A DNA stretch of 64,000 nt from CAWGOF01 sp963824225 (GTDB taxonomy: Bacteria; Acidobacteriota; Polarisedimenticolia; Polarisedimenticolales; Polarisedimenticolaceae): assembly GCA_963824225.1 (NCBI GenBank), contig CAWGOF010000002.1:1-64000 (forward strand), in the 5' to 3' direction. Below are positions 56,821 to 64,000 of this stretch, piece by piece. The notes under the pieces were generated by a model. It did no database searches, was not told where the DNA came from, and saw nothing but the letters and a program-made list of their open reading frames with translations. The translations under genes and the position numbers were made by a program. Position 1 is the stretch's first letter. Every line of letters begins with the position of its first letter.

Positions 56821-57251
56821 GCGGTTCGCTCGGCCAGCGCGCACATGAGCTCGCCCTCGGCGGCGAGCTGACCGTCGACGCTCGCGCTGGCCCGCATGCG
56901 GCACGCGCGCGCACGCAGCTGCAACACTTCGATCGTCAGTCGCAGCTGATCGCCCGGCACGACCGTGCGGCGGAAGCGCGCGCCGTCGACCCCGGTGAAG
57001 TACACGAGCTTGTTGCTCCGATCGGGGAGGTCCTGCAGCAGCAGCACCGCGCCCGTCTGGGCCATGGCTTCGAGGATCAGCACTCCGGGCATGATCGGCG
57101 CACCGGGGAAGTGGCCGGAGAAAAACGGCTCGTTGATCGTGACGTTCTTGAGGGCCACGATGCGGCGCCGCGGCTCGATCTCGAGCACCCGATCCACGAG
57201 CAGGAACGGGTACCGGTGCGGCAGATTGCTGAGGATGTACGCGATGTCCAT
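56817..57251 (-). CDS. fabZ: 3-hydroxyacyl-ACP dehydratase FabZ
   Basis: 144 residues from ATG 57251. [20 protein letters not shown] and the hotdog-fold active-site segment [20 protein letters not shown] with His and Glu identify FabZ, the dehydratase of fatty-acid elongation. The lpxD-fabZ-lpxA order is the classical one. It is 17 bases downstream of lpxD. Confidence 0.95.
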   Translation of the reverse strand: MDIAYILSNLPHRYPFLLVDRVLEIEPRRRIVALKNVTINEPFFSGHFPGAPIMPGVLILEAMAQTGAVLLLQDLPDRSNKLVYFTGVDGARFRRTVVPGDQLRLTIEVLQLRARACRMRASASVDGQLAAEGELMCALAERTA

Positions 57252-57268
57252 CTCGCCGCCCCCTCGAC

Positions 57269-58336
57269 TCACGGCGCCCGCTCGGCCTCGAGCTCCGAAA
57301 CGCGGCGCCGCAGATCGCGCAGCTCGGCCCAGATCTCGGGCAGACGCGCCACGAGCGCCTGGGACCGTTTCCACCGCAGATGCTCGGTCGCCGGGATCCC
57401 GCCGATCAGTCCGCCCTGCTCCACGTCGCTGTACACCGCGGCCTTCGACGCGACGATCGTTCCCGACGCGATCTCGAGGTGCCCGATGATCCCGACCTGG
57501 CCGGCCAGAGTGACCCGATCGCCGAGCCGCGAGCTCCCGGCGATGCCGCACTGCGCGGCGATCAGGCACCCGCGCCCCAGCCGCACGCCGTGGGCCACCA
57601 TCACCAGGTCGTCGATCTTCGTTCCCTCACCGACGACCGTCTCGCCGAGCATCGCCCGGTCGATCGTCGTGTTGGCGCCGATCTCCACGTCGTCCTCGAC
57701 GACGACGCGCCCGACCTGGGGCACCTTGTGGTGCTGCCCCGCCGCGGTCGCGAACCCGAACCCGTCGGCCCCGAGCACCACGCCGGCGTGGATCAGGCAC
57801 CGCTGCCCCACGAGCGTCCCCGGGTACAGCACGGCTCGCGGCAGGATCACCGTCTCCGCGCCGATCCGGCAGCCGGCACCGACGACCGCGCCGGCGGCGA
57901 CGACCGAGCGATCACCGAGCTCCGCCGCTTCGTCGATCACGGCGAACGGCCCGATCGTCACGTCCCGGCCGAGCCGCGCGGTCGGGGCGATCGACGCCCG
58001 CTCCGACACTCCGGGGATCCATGCTGGGCGCGGATGGAACGCGTCGAGGATCCGCGCGAGCGCGAAGTGCGGATCGGCCGACTCGAGCCACGTGCGCCCG
58101 GAGAGGCCGGCGTCCGCCCGGGCCAGGATCGCCCCGGCCCGACTCGCCTCCGCGGCCCTGCGGTATCGCGGGTTCGTGAGGAAGCTCAGGTCCGTCGGAC
58201 CGGCACGATCGAGCGTCTCGACCCCGTGGATCACGAGCGCCCCGTCGCCGTGGACGATCCCGTCGACGCGCGCCGCGATCTCGTCGAGCCGCAACGGTCC
58301 GCCCACGCTCCCCTCCGCCCGCGGATTATGCCCCAT
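57269..58336 (-). CDS. lpxD: UDP-3-O-acylglucosamine N-acyltransferase LpxD
   Basis: 355 residues from ATG 58336, overlapping the OmpH stop by 1 base (TGATG). N-terminal uridine-binding domain ([20 protein letters not shown]) then hexapeptide repeats with [20 protein letters not shown] and [13 protein letters not shown], and the final [20 protein letters not shown]. The C-terminal helix is charged, as expected. It adds the second acyl chain of lipid A. Confidence 0.95.
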   Translation of the reverse strand: MGHNPRAEGSVGGPLRLDEIAARVDGIVHGDGALVIHGVETLDRAGPTDLSFLTNPRYRRAAEASRAGAILARADAGLSGRTWLESADPHFALARILDAFHPRPAWIPGVSERASIAPTARLGRDVTIGPFAVIDEAAELGDRSVVAAGAVVGAGCRIGAETVILPRAVLYPGTLVGQRCLIHAGVVLGADGFGFATAAGQHHKVPQVGRVVVEDDVEIGANTTIDRAMLGETVVGEGTKIDDLVMVAHGVRLGRGCLIAAQCGIAGSSRLGDRVTLAGQVGIIGHLEIASGTIVASKAAVYSDVEQGGLIGGIPATEHLRWKRSQALVARLPEIWAELRDLRRRVSELEAERAP

Positions 58337-58884
58337 CAGGGCGACGCCGCCGGGGTCGCGGGGAACAGCCGGTTGAACGTGTCGATCAGCGCCGTCGTCA
58401 CGTCGACCGAAGTCGAGGCCCACGCGACGTTCGCGCCCTCGAGGATCACGGTGAACTGCTCCTGCTTCGCGAAGTCGGCGATCGCCCCCCGGAGCTTCTC
58501 GTTGAACCGGGCCTCCGCCGCCGCGACCTCGAGCTGGAACCCGCGCGTCGCAATGTCCTTCCGGCTCTCGAGCTCGAGCATGCGCCGCCGGATGTCGATC
58601 TCGAGCGTCGTGCGCTTCTCCTCGGACAGCGACAGCCCCTTCTGCTCCAGCTGCTGTTGCAGCTCCTGGATCTTCTTCGTCTCGTCCTCGATCTCCCGCT
58701 GCTTGAGCGTCTTGGCCTCCGTCAGCTGGGCCTGGACCCGCTTGCCCTCGGTGGTCTCCTCGGATACTCGTTGCGAATCGAATACCCCGATCTTCAGCGC
58801 TGCCTGCGCCCTCGCGTCCCCGGCGCCCGCGGCCATCAGCGCCGCCAGTACCACGCCGGTTCCCAGCACGTTCGCACTGCCCAT
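58336..58884 (-). CDS. OmpH/Skp-family periplasmic chaperone
   Basis: 182 residues. Signal peptide (VLGTGVVLAALMAAGAGDARA), then KIGVFDSQRVSEETTEGKRV, a long charged coiled coil (EIEDETKKIQELQQQLEQKG), and the terminal conserved segment GAIADFAKQEQFTVILEGAN. Skp trimers hold outer-membrane proteins for BamA. The position directly behind bamA is typical. Confidence 0.92.
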   Translation of the reverse strand: MGSANVLGTGVVLAALMAAGAGDARAQAALKIGVFDSQRVSEETTEGKRVQAQLTEAKTLKQREIEDETKKIQELQQQLEQKGLSLSEEKRTTLEIDIRRRMLELESRKDIATRGFQLEVAAAEARFNEKLRGAIADFAKQEQFTVILEGANVAWASTSVDVTTALIDTFNRLFPATPAASP

Positions 58885-58907
58885 TCTCGCCTCTCCTTGC
58901 GGGCGCC

Positions 58908-61544
58908 CTAGAAGCTTCGCCCGATCGAAAACGTGAAATTGCTCGTCCGGTCCGTCTCGAGCTCCCGGACCGGCACGCCGTAGATCAACCGCAACGGCAC
59001 CGGGAAGATCGGCAGGTGGAATCGTAGCTCGATCCCGGCGGATGCGCGCACCGTGTCGAAGTTGAACGACTGGTCTTCGGCCAGCGTGTCCCCGATGTCG
59101 AAGAACGCCGCGATCTCGACCTGCTCGTTCATCGGGAACACGTGCTCGAACTGCGCGAGGTAGTACCGATCCCCGCCGATCTCCACCGGAACCGGGATCC
59201 CGCCGCTGGTCACCAGATCGTCGACCGATACGAACCGCGGATCACCCAGGACATCGACGATCACCCCATCCTGGAGCTCGACGTACCGCACGGGCGTGAT
59301 GCTGCGCGTCTCGAACACGCGCGGCCCAAGCGTCTCGCCCCCGAGCCAGAACCGCTCGAACCGTGGCACACCCTCGATGTTCGAGCCGGTCAGCGGGCTG
59401 CCGCCCTGCCACTCCCGGACGGCCCCGACCTGCGCGTGCAGCGCGAACAGCGAACGGCTGAACGAGCGCCGGTACCCCGTGAACACGACGATCGGCTTGA
59501 GGAACGACGTGTCGCCCCCCAGCGGCCCGCCGGCGATCTGCAGGCTCGTCGTCAACGACCGGCCACGTGTCGGACGGTACGGGTTGTTGATCGTCGTGAA
59601 CGTGTAGAGCGGCGTGAGGCTGGATACCTGGGTCGTCGTGACCAGCGTCGTCGGCGTTGGGCCTCCGACCAGCACCGATTCGGACGTGACGTCCTGGAAC
59701 CGGTACGACAGGTCGATGCTCCCGAACCGTCTCAGACGCTTGCCCAGGACGAGTCCGGCGCCCGAGCTGGTGCTGCTGAGCGTCGAGCCGTAATCCACGT
59801 CCTGCCGGAACACGCTCGCACCGAAGCGGTACGGTCGGTTGAGGAACCACGGCTCCTGGAACGAGATCTGGAATCGATTGGACCGCCCGCCGATCTGCAG
59901 CGCGACCGAGACGACCTGGCCGCGGCCGAGGAAGTTCCGCGTCGAGTACACGCCGTTGAAGAACGCGCCGTCGACGCCGCTGTAGCCCCCGCCGATCTGG
60001 ATCTCGTTTCGACCCTGCTCCTCGCCGGCGAACCGCACGTGGACCCGGGACTCGCCCTCCACCGGCTCGACCGTCGGCTCTCCGCTGATCTGGTAGTACC
60101 CGAGCTGGTTGATCTTGGCCTTCGACAGGTCGAGCGCTGTTCGGTTGAACAGATCGCCCTCGGTCAACAACACCTCGCGGCGGAGTACGGCGTCGCGCGT
60201 CGCGGTGTTGCCGGTGAAATCGATACGCGACACGTAGTACGGCTTGTCCTCGTCGATGTCGATCGCGACGTCGGCGACGTTCTCGCCCGGGCGACGCTCG
60301 ATCCGTCGCACGACCTGCGCGTACAGGTGCCCGCGGTTCTCGTACGCCTTGGTGATCTGATCCACCGCCATCTCGAGCTTGCCGTTGTCCAGGACGTCGC
60401 CTTCGTGGAGCGGAATCGCCTGGCGCACGATCGTCTCGGGGATCACGCTCGCACCGGTGATGCGCACCTGGCCCAGCGTGTACGGCGGCCCCTCGACGAT
60501 CGGCACTTGGAGCCGAACCCAGCGCTTGGCCTCCTGGGCCTTCTTCTCGGCCTTCGCCGCACGCTTGGCCGCCTTGGAATCGGGGGCCGGGGTCGGGCTC
60601 GGGCTGGGTGCGGGAGGGGCCGGCTCGGGGGTGGGCGTGGGCGGAGCTTCGACCTTCGGCTCGGCCGTGGATTTGGACTTGGACTTCGACGGCTTGGGCT
60701 CCTCGACGGTCACGACCGGTGCTCGGACCTCCACGTCCAGGTAGCCTCGACTCTGGTACAGGTCGCGCAACGCTCCCGCGTCCTGATCCCACTTCACCGG
60801 GTGGTACAGGTTCTTGCCCGACCACGGCCAGTACCACTGCCGCTCCTGGGTCAGCTTCAGCGCGCCCTTCAGCTTCCCGTCCGAGAACACCTCGTTGCCC
60901 ACGAATTCGATCGAGCGGATCCGCGTCTTGCCTCCCGGAACGATGCCGAAGCGCACGGCCCGCGTCGTCTCGGTGACGCTCTGCACGTCGACCTTGACCT
61001 GCGAGTTCAGGTGTCCTTTCTCGGCCAGCAGGTCCTGGATCGCCGTCTGGGCGAAGAACACGGCACCCATGTCGATCGGCTTTCCGAGCTGCAGGGTCAG
61101 CTGACGCTCGCGCAGCCGATCCTCGATCGCCGTGCGCGTCAGGACCGGATTCTCCTCGTACGTCACCGACGACAGGACCGGACGCTCCTCGACCTTGATC
61201 ACCAGCACCGTTCCACCCGTGCTGCCCCGCTCGACCTCGAACGTGATGTCGCGGAACAGGCCCAGGCCCCACAGCGCGCGGAACCGCTGGCGCACCCGGG
61301 CGACGTCGTACGGGTCACCGCGCTCGATCCCCAGGGCGTGCCGGAACGCCTCGGGGCTCATCCGCCGTAGGCCCTGGACCTGGATGTCCTCGACCGTGCC
61401 TTCCTGGGCCCGGGGAACACCGAACGCCAGCGCGCCCACGACCAGCGCGAGGAGTCCCAGCGAACGCCGGCGCGGCAGCCCGAGCGACCGGGCGCGGGCG
61501 CACCGATGTTCGCTGTTCGTCGCTCGCTCCTCGCTCGCTCGTGC
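58908..61544 (-). CDS. bamA: Outer-membrane assembly factor BamA
   Basis: About 878 residues from ATG 61544; ATG 61637 would add 31 Arg-rich residues and cannot be excluded. A signal sequence (SLGLLALVVGALAFGVPRAQ) is followed by POTRA domains beginning VEDIQVQGLRRMSPEAFRHA, and a C-terminal beta barrel with IGGGYSGVDGAFFNGVYSTR, ERFWLGGETLGPR and a final FTFSIGRSF. It inserts beta-barrel proteins in the outer membrane. Odd: a 64-residue Lys/Pro/Ala-rich insert (about 278-341, including KPSKSKSKS and APPTPTPEPAPPAPSPSPTP) splits the third POTRA domain. Confidence 0.95.
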   Translation of the reverse strand, partial: ARASEERATNSEHRCARARSLGLPRRRSLGLLALVVGALAFGVPRAQEGTVEDIQVQGLRRMSPEAFRHALGIERGDPYDVARVRQRFRALWGLGLFRDITFEVERGSTGGTVLVIKVEERPVLSSVTYEENPVLTRTAIEDRLRERQLTLQLGKPIDMGAVFFAQTAIQDLLAEKGHLNSQVKVDVQSVTETTRAVRFGIVPGGKTRIRSIEFVGNEVFSDGKLKGALKLTQERQWYWPWSGKNLYHPVKWDQDAGALRDLYQSRGYLDVEVRAPVVTVEEPKPSKSKSKSTAEPKVEAPPTPTPEPAPPAPSPSPTPAPDSKAAKRAAKAEKKAQEAKRWVRLQVPIVEGPPYTLGQVRITGASVIPETIVRQAIPLHEGDVLDNGKLEMAVDQITKAYENRGHLYAQVVRRIERRPGENVADVAIDIDEDKPYYVSRIDFTGNTATRDAVLRREVLLTEGDLFNRTALDLSKAKINQLGYYQISGEPTVEPVEGESRVHVRFAGEEQGRNEIQIGGGYSGVDGAFFNGVYSTRNFLGRGQVVSVALQIGGRSNRFQISFQEPWFLNRPYRFGASVFRQDVDYGSTLSSTSSGAGLVLGKRLRRFGSIDLSYRFQDVTSESVLVGGPTPTTLVTTTQVSSLTPLYTFTTINNPYRPTRGRSLTTSLQIAGGPLGGDTSFLKPIVVFTGYRRSFSRSLFALHAQVGAVREWQGGSPLTGSNIEGVPRFERFWLGGETLGPRVFETRSITPVRYVELQDGVIVDVLGDPRFVSVDDLVTSGGIPVPVEIGGDRYYLAQFEHVFPMNEQVEIAAFFDIGDTLAEDQSFNFDTVRASAGIELRFHLPIFPVPLRLIYGVPVRELETDRTSNFTFSIGRSF

Positions 61545-61676
61545 CATCGACCGGGGGCTCGGGGAATCGCTCGTCGCCCGCACACGCCGGAGACGGCGTA
61601 CGCAGCGGAGTCCGGCCGCCGACCGGACGCGCGCCATTCTACCGCGGAACGCGGGGCGTCGCAGGACGCCGGAGAG

Positions 61677-64000
61677 CTACGGCGAGGACGGCTCCAGCAC
61701 CTGACGGAACTCGAGCCGCGAGCCGTCGAGGAACACCTCGATCGGACCGGGCTCGTGGAACCGGCCCTGGATCAGCGCTTCCGACAGCGCGTCCTCGATG
61801 TGCCGCTGGATCGCCCGACGCAACGGGCGCGCACCGAACGACCGGTCCTGACACGTCGTCATCACGAGCCACGCGCAGACCTCGTCGGTCACGCTGACCT
61901 GGATCCGGCGATCGGCCAGTCCACGGTTCAGCCGATCGATGAGGATGCGCACGATCGCCCGCAGCTGATCCTCGGCCAGCGCGTCGAACACAATGATCTC
62001 GTCGAGCCGGTTCAGGAACTCCGGGCTCAGCGTGCGCTTGACCTCGTTCATCACCAGGTCGCGGCGGTCCTTGAACGCCTGCTCCCGATCCTCGCTCTTG
62101 AACCCCATCTTGCCGCCGGTCCGCGCGACGTGCTGGGAGCCGATGTTCGACGTCATGATCACGATCGTGTTCTTGAAGTCGACCTGCTGGCCGTACGCAT
62201 CCGTGATCAACGCCGTCCTCCAGGACCTGCAGCAGGATGTTCAGCACGTCGGGATGCGACTTTCTCGATCTCGTCGAGCAGGATCACGCTGTACGGCTGA
62301 CGCTTGATGCGCTCGGTGAGCTGGCCGCCCTCCTCGTGACCCACGTAGCCCGGGGGCGAGCCGATCATCTTCGCGATCGCGTGCTTCTCCATGTACTCCG
62401 ACATGTCGAAGCGCACCAGGGCCCGCTCCGAGTCGAACAGGAACTCGGCCAGCGTTCGCGCGACCTCGGTCTTGCCCACGCCGGTCGGGCCGAGGAACAC
62501 GAACGACCCGATCGGCCGATTCGGGTTCTTCAGGCCCGCCCGCGAGCGGCGGATCGCCCGGGCCAGGGCGGAGATCGCCTCGTCCTGACCGACGATGCGC
62601 TGGTGCAGGTAGTCCTCCATGTGATGAGCTTGTCGGCCTCGTCCTCGGCCACGGACTGGATCGGAATCCCGGTCCACCGCGAGATGACCTCCTCGACGTC
62701 CGCCCGCGTCACATCGAGAATCCGGTTGCACTCCTCTTCGTAGACGCTGCTTGCGCTCCTCGTGCTGCCGCGCTGAGGTTGACCTCCTCGTCGTGGTACG
62801 CCACGGCCTCGTCGAAGTCCTTGCGCGCGAGCGCGCTCTTCATCCCCTCGACGGCGCGGCGTAGCTCGCGCTCGATGCTTCTTGATCTCGGCGTACGAGG
62901 TGCGTCTTGGCCAGCTTGACCCGCGCCCCGGCCTCGTCCAGAACGTCGATCGCCTTGTCCGGGAGGAACCGGTCGGTGATGTATCGGTTGGACTGGAACA
63001 CGGCGGCGTGCATCGCATCGGCGGAGAAGCGCACGCCGTGGAACCGCTCGTAGCGCTCCTTCACCCCGTCCAGGATGGCGAACGTCTCGTCCTCGCTCGG
63101 CGGCCGGATCTGTGATCGGCTGGAACCGCCGGACGAGCGCGCGGTCCTTCTCGATGTACTTGTGATAGTCGCGCGGCGTCGTCGCGCCGATGCACTGGAC
63201 CTCGCCGCGCGACAGGGTGGGCTTGAGGATGTTCGCGGCGTCGAGCGAGCCCTCGGCCGACCCCGCGCCGATCAGCGAGTGGATCTCGTCGATGAAGATG
63301 ATCACGTCGTCGGAGCGACGTCAGCTCGGTGATGATCCCCTTGAGCCGCTCCTCGAACTGCCCGCGGTACTTCGTGCCCGCGACGACGAGCGACAGGTCG
63401 AGGGCCAGGATGCGCTTGTTGCAGCAGGGAGGGCGGGACTTCGCCGTCGACGATCCGCGTGGCCAGTCCCTCGACGATCGCGGTCTTGCCCACGCCCGGC
63501 TCGCCCAAGAGCACCGGGTTGTTCTTGCGCCGCCGGGACAGGACCTGCACGACCCGCTCGAGCTCGGCGTCGCGACCGATCAGCGGATCGAACACGCGGC
63601 GCTCGGCCATCTCCGACAGATCGCGCGAGAACTCGTTGAGGAACGGCGTCTCCTTCTTCTTCTTCGGCATCGCTCGGCGCTTGTAGATGTTGACCGCGTC
63701 TTCGCGCACGGCGTAGAGCCGCATCCCGCGCTCGGCCAGCATGCCGGCCGGCGGGCGAGTCCTCCAGGCGCAGCAGCCCGAGCAGGATGTGCTCGGTTCC
63801 GATCGTGCGGATGCATCAGCCGCTCGGCTTCTTCCTCGGCGTACTGCAGGGCGCTCTTGGCCTCTTCGCTGAACGGGATCTCGACCGACGTCGAGAGCTT
63901 CTCGCGCGCCGGGCCGCGGCGCTCGAGCTCGGTCTGCAGCAGGTCCATCGAGACGTTCGCCCGCGTGAACAGCTCACGCGTCGTCTCCTCGCCTTCCTTC
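61677..64000 (-). pseudogene. clpC: clpC-like AAA+ protease ATPase, frame-broken, truncated by the window
   Basis: The reverse strand encodes a ClpC-type unfoldase through many short frame changes. N-domain ([28 protein letters not shown]), AAA1 ([77 protein letters not shown]), a middle domain, and AAA2 ([55 protein letters not shown]). The C-terminus ends at 61677. About twelve single-base shifts, nearly all extra bases, interrupt it between 62213 and 63810, and the start lies past 64000. Because each break restores a perfectly conserved sequence once one base is removed, assembly error is more likely than decay; a real gene probably lies here. Confidence 0.8.

Noticed and set aside
59142..61370. 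A 742-codon plus-strand frame opposite bamA
   Set aside because: BamA is unambiguous on the minus strand; the plus frame resembles no protein.

Overview
The window is a 64 kb stretch of a high-GC, Gram-negative chromosome. The cell envelope is diderm: there is a bamA-ompH-lpxD-fabZ-lpxA block, a TonB-like protein, an outer-membrane barrel and a lipoprotein-type solute-binding protein. The 16S rRNA gene, read from conserved segments only, looks most like Acidobacteriota (Thermoanaerobaculia/Polarisedimenticolia-like). That is an impression from memory, not a computed placement. Nothing looks phage- or plasmid-derived, and I see no transposase, integrase or CRISPR array.

Layout. 1-1.7 kb: the tail of an unknown gene, a frame-broken TPR gene, and a DUF1573 gene whose first motif cysteine is replaced by an in-frame UGA followed by a SECIS-like hairpin (possible selenoprotein). 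1.8-3.8 kb: an M23 peptidase facing an M50 site-2-type protease. 3.9-7.9 kb: a tight operon of two related repeat proteins around a RodZ-like HTH/membrane protein, then a TPR protein and a PP2C phosphatase. 8-20.5 kb: a degenerate metalloprotease-like secreted protein, argS, an S55 (SpoIVB-type) peptidase, a beta-propeller protein, a peptide ABC transporter (binding protein and two permeases), a signal-peptidase-like protein, and a convergent larE. 20.6-28.5 kb: one 2,604-residue secreted subtilase with its own promoter and terminator. 28.55-30.7 kb: a tRNA-like gene (anticodon GUU) split by a structured insert in the D-loop, directly followed by a leucyl-tRNA synthetase homologue lacking the editing domain. 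30.7-33.7 kb: yebC-ruvC-ruvA-ruvB. 33.7-40.6 kb: an outer-membrane barrel gene and a complete rRNA operon (16S-tRNAIle-tRNAAla-23S-5S) on the minus strand. 40.7-49.8 kb: the translation/transcription operon rimP-nusA-infB-DUF503-rbfA-truB-rpsO-pnp. 49.8-54 kb: a LysM protein, rsmD, a DEAD-box helicase and a TonB-like protein. 54-64 kb: a minus-strand envelope operon clpC-bamA-ompH-lpxD-fabZ-lpxA-Gfo/Idh/MocA-serine hydrolase.

The genes fall into working groups: ribosome biogenesis and translation initiation (rRNA operon, rimP to pnp, rsmD), Holliday-junction processing (ruvABC), outer-membrane and lipid A assembly (bamA to lpxA), and extracellular proteolysis and peptide uptake. The least ordinary items are the UGA-containing DUF1573 gene and the tRNA-like/LeuRS-like pair. 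Sequence quality matters for the reading: clpC, at the right end, carries about a dozen single-base frameshifts while the reading stays recognisable throughout, and the TPR gene at the left end is also broken. Isolated oddities, especially near the left end, should be judged with that in mind.
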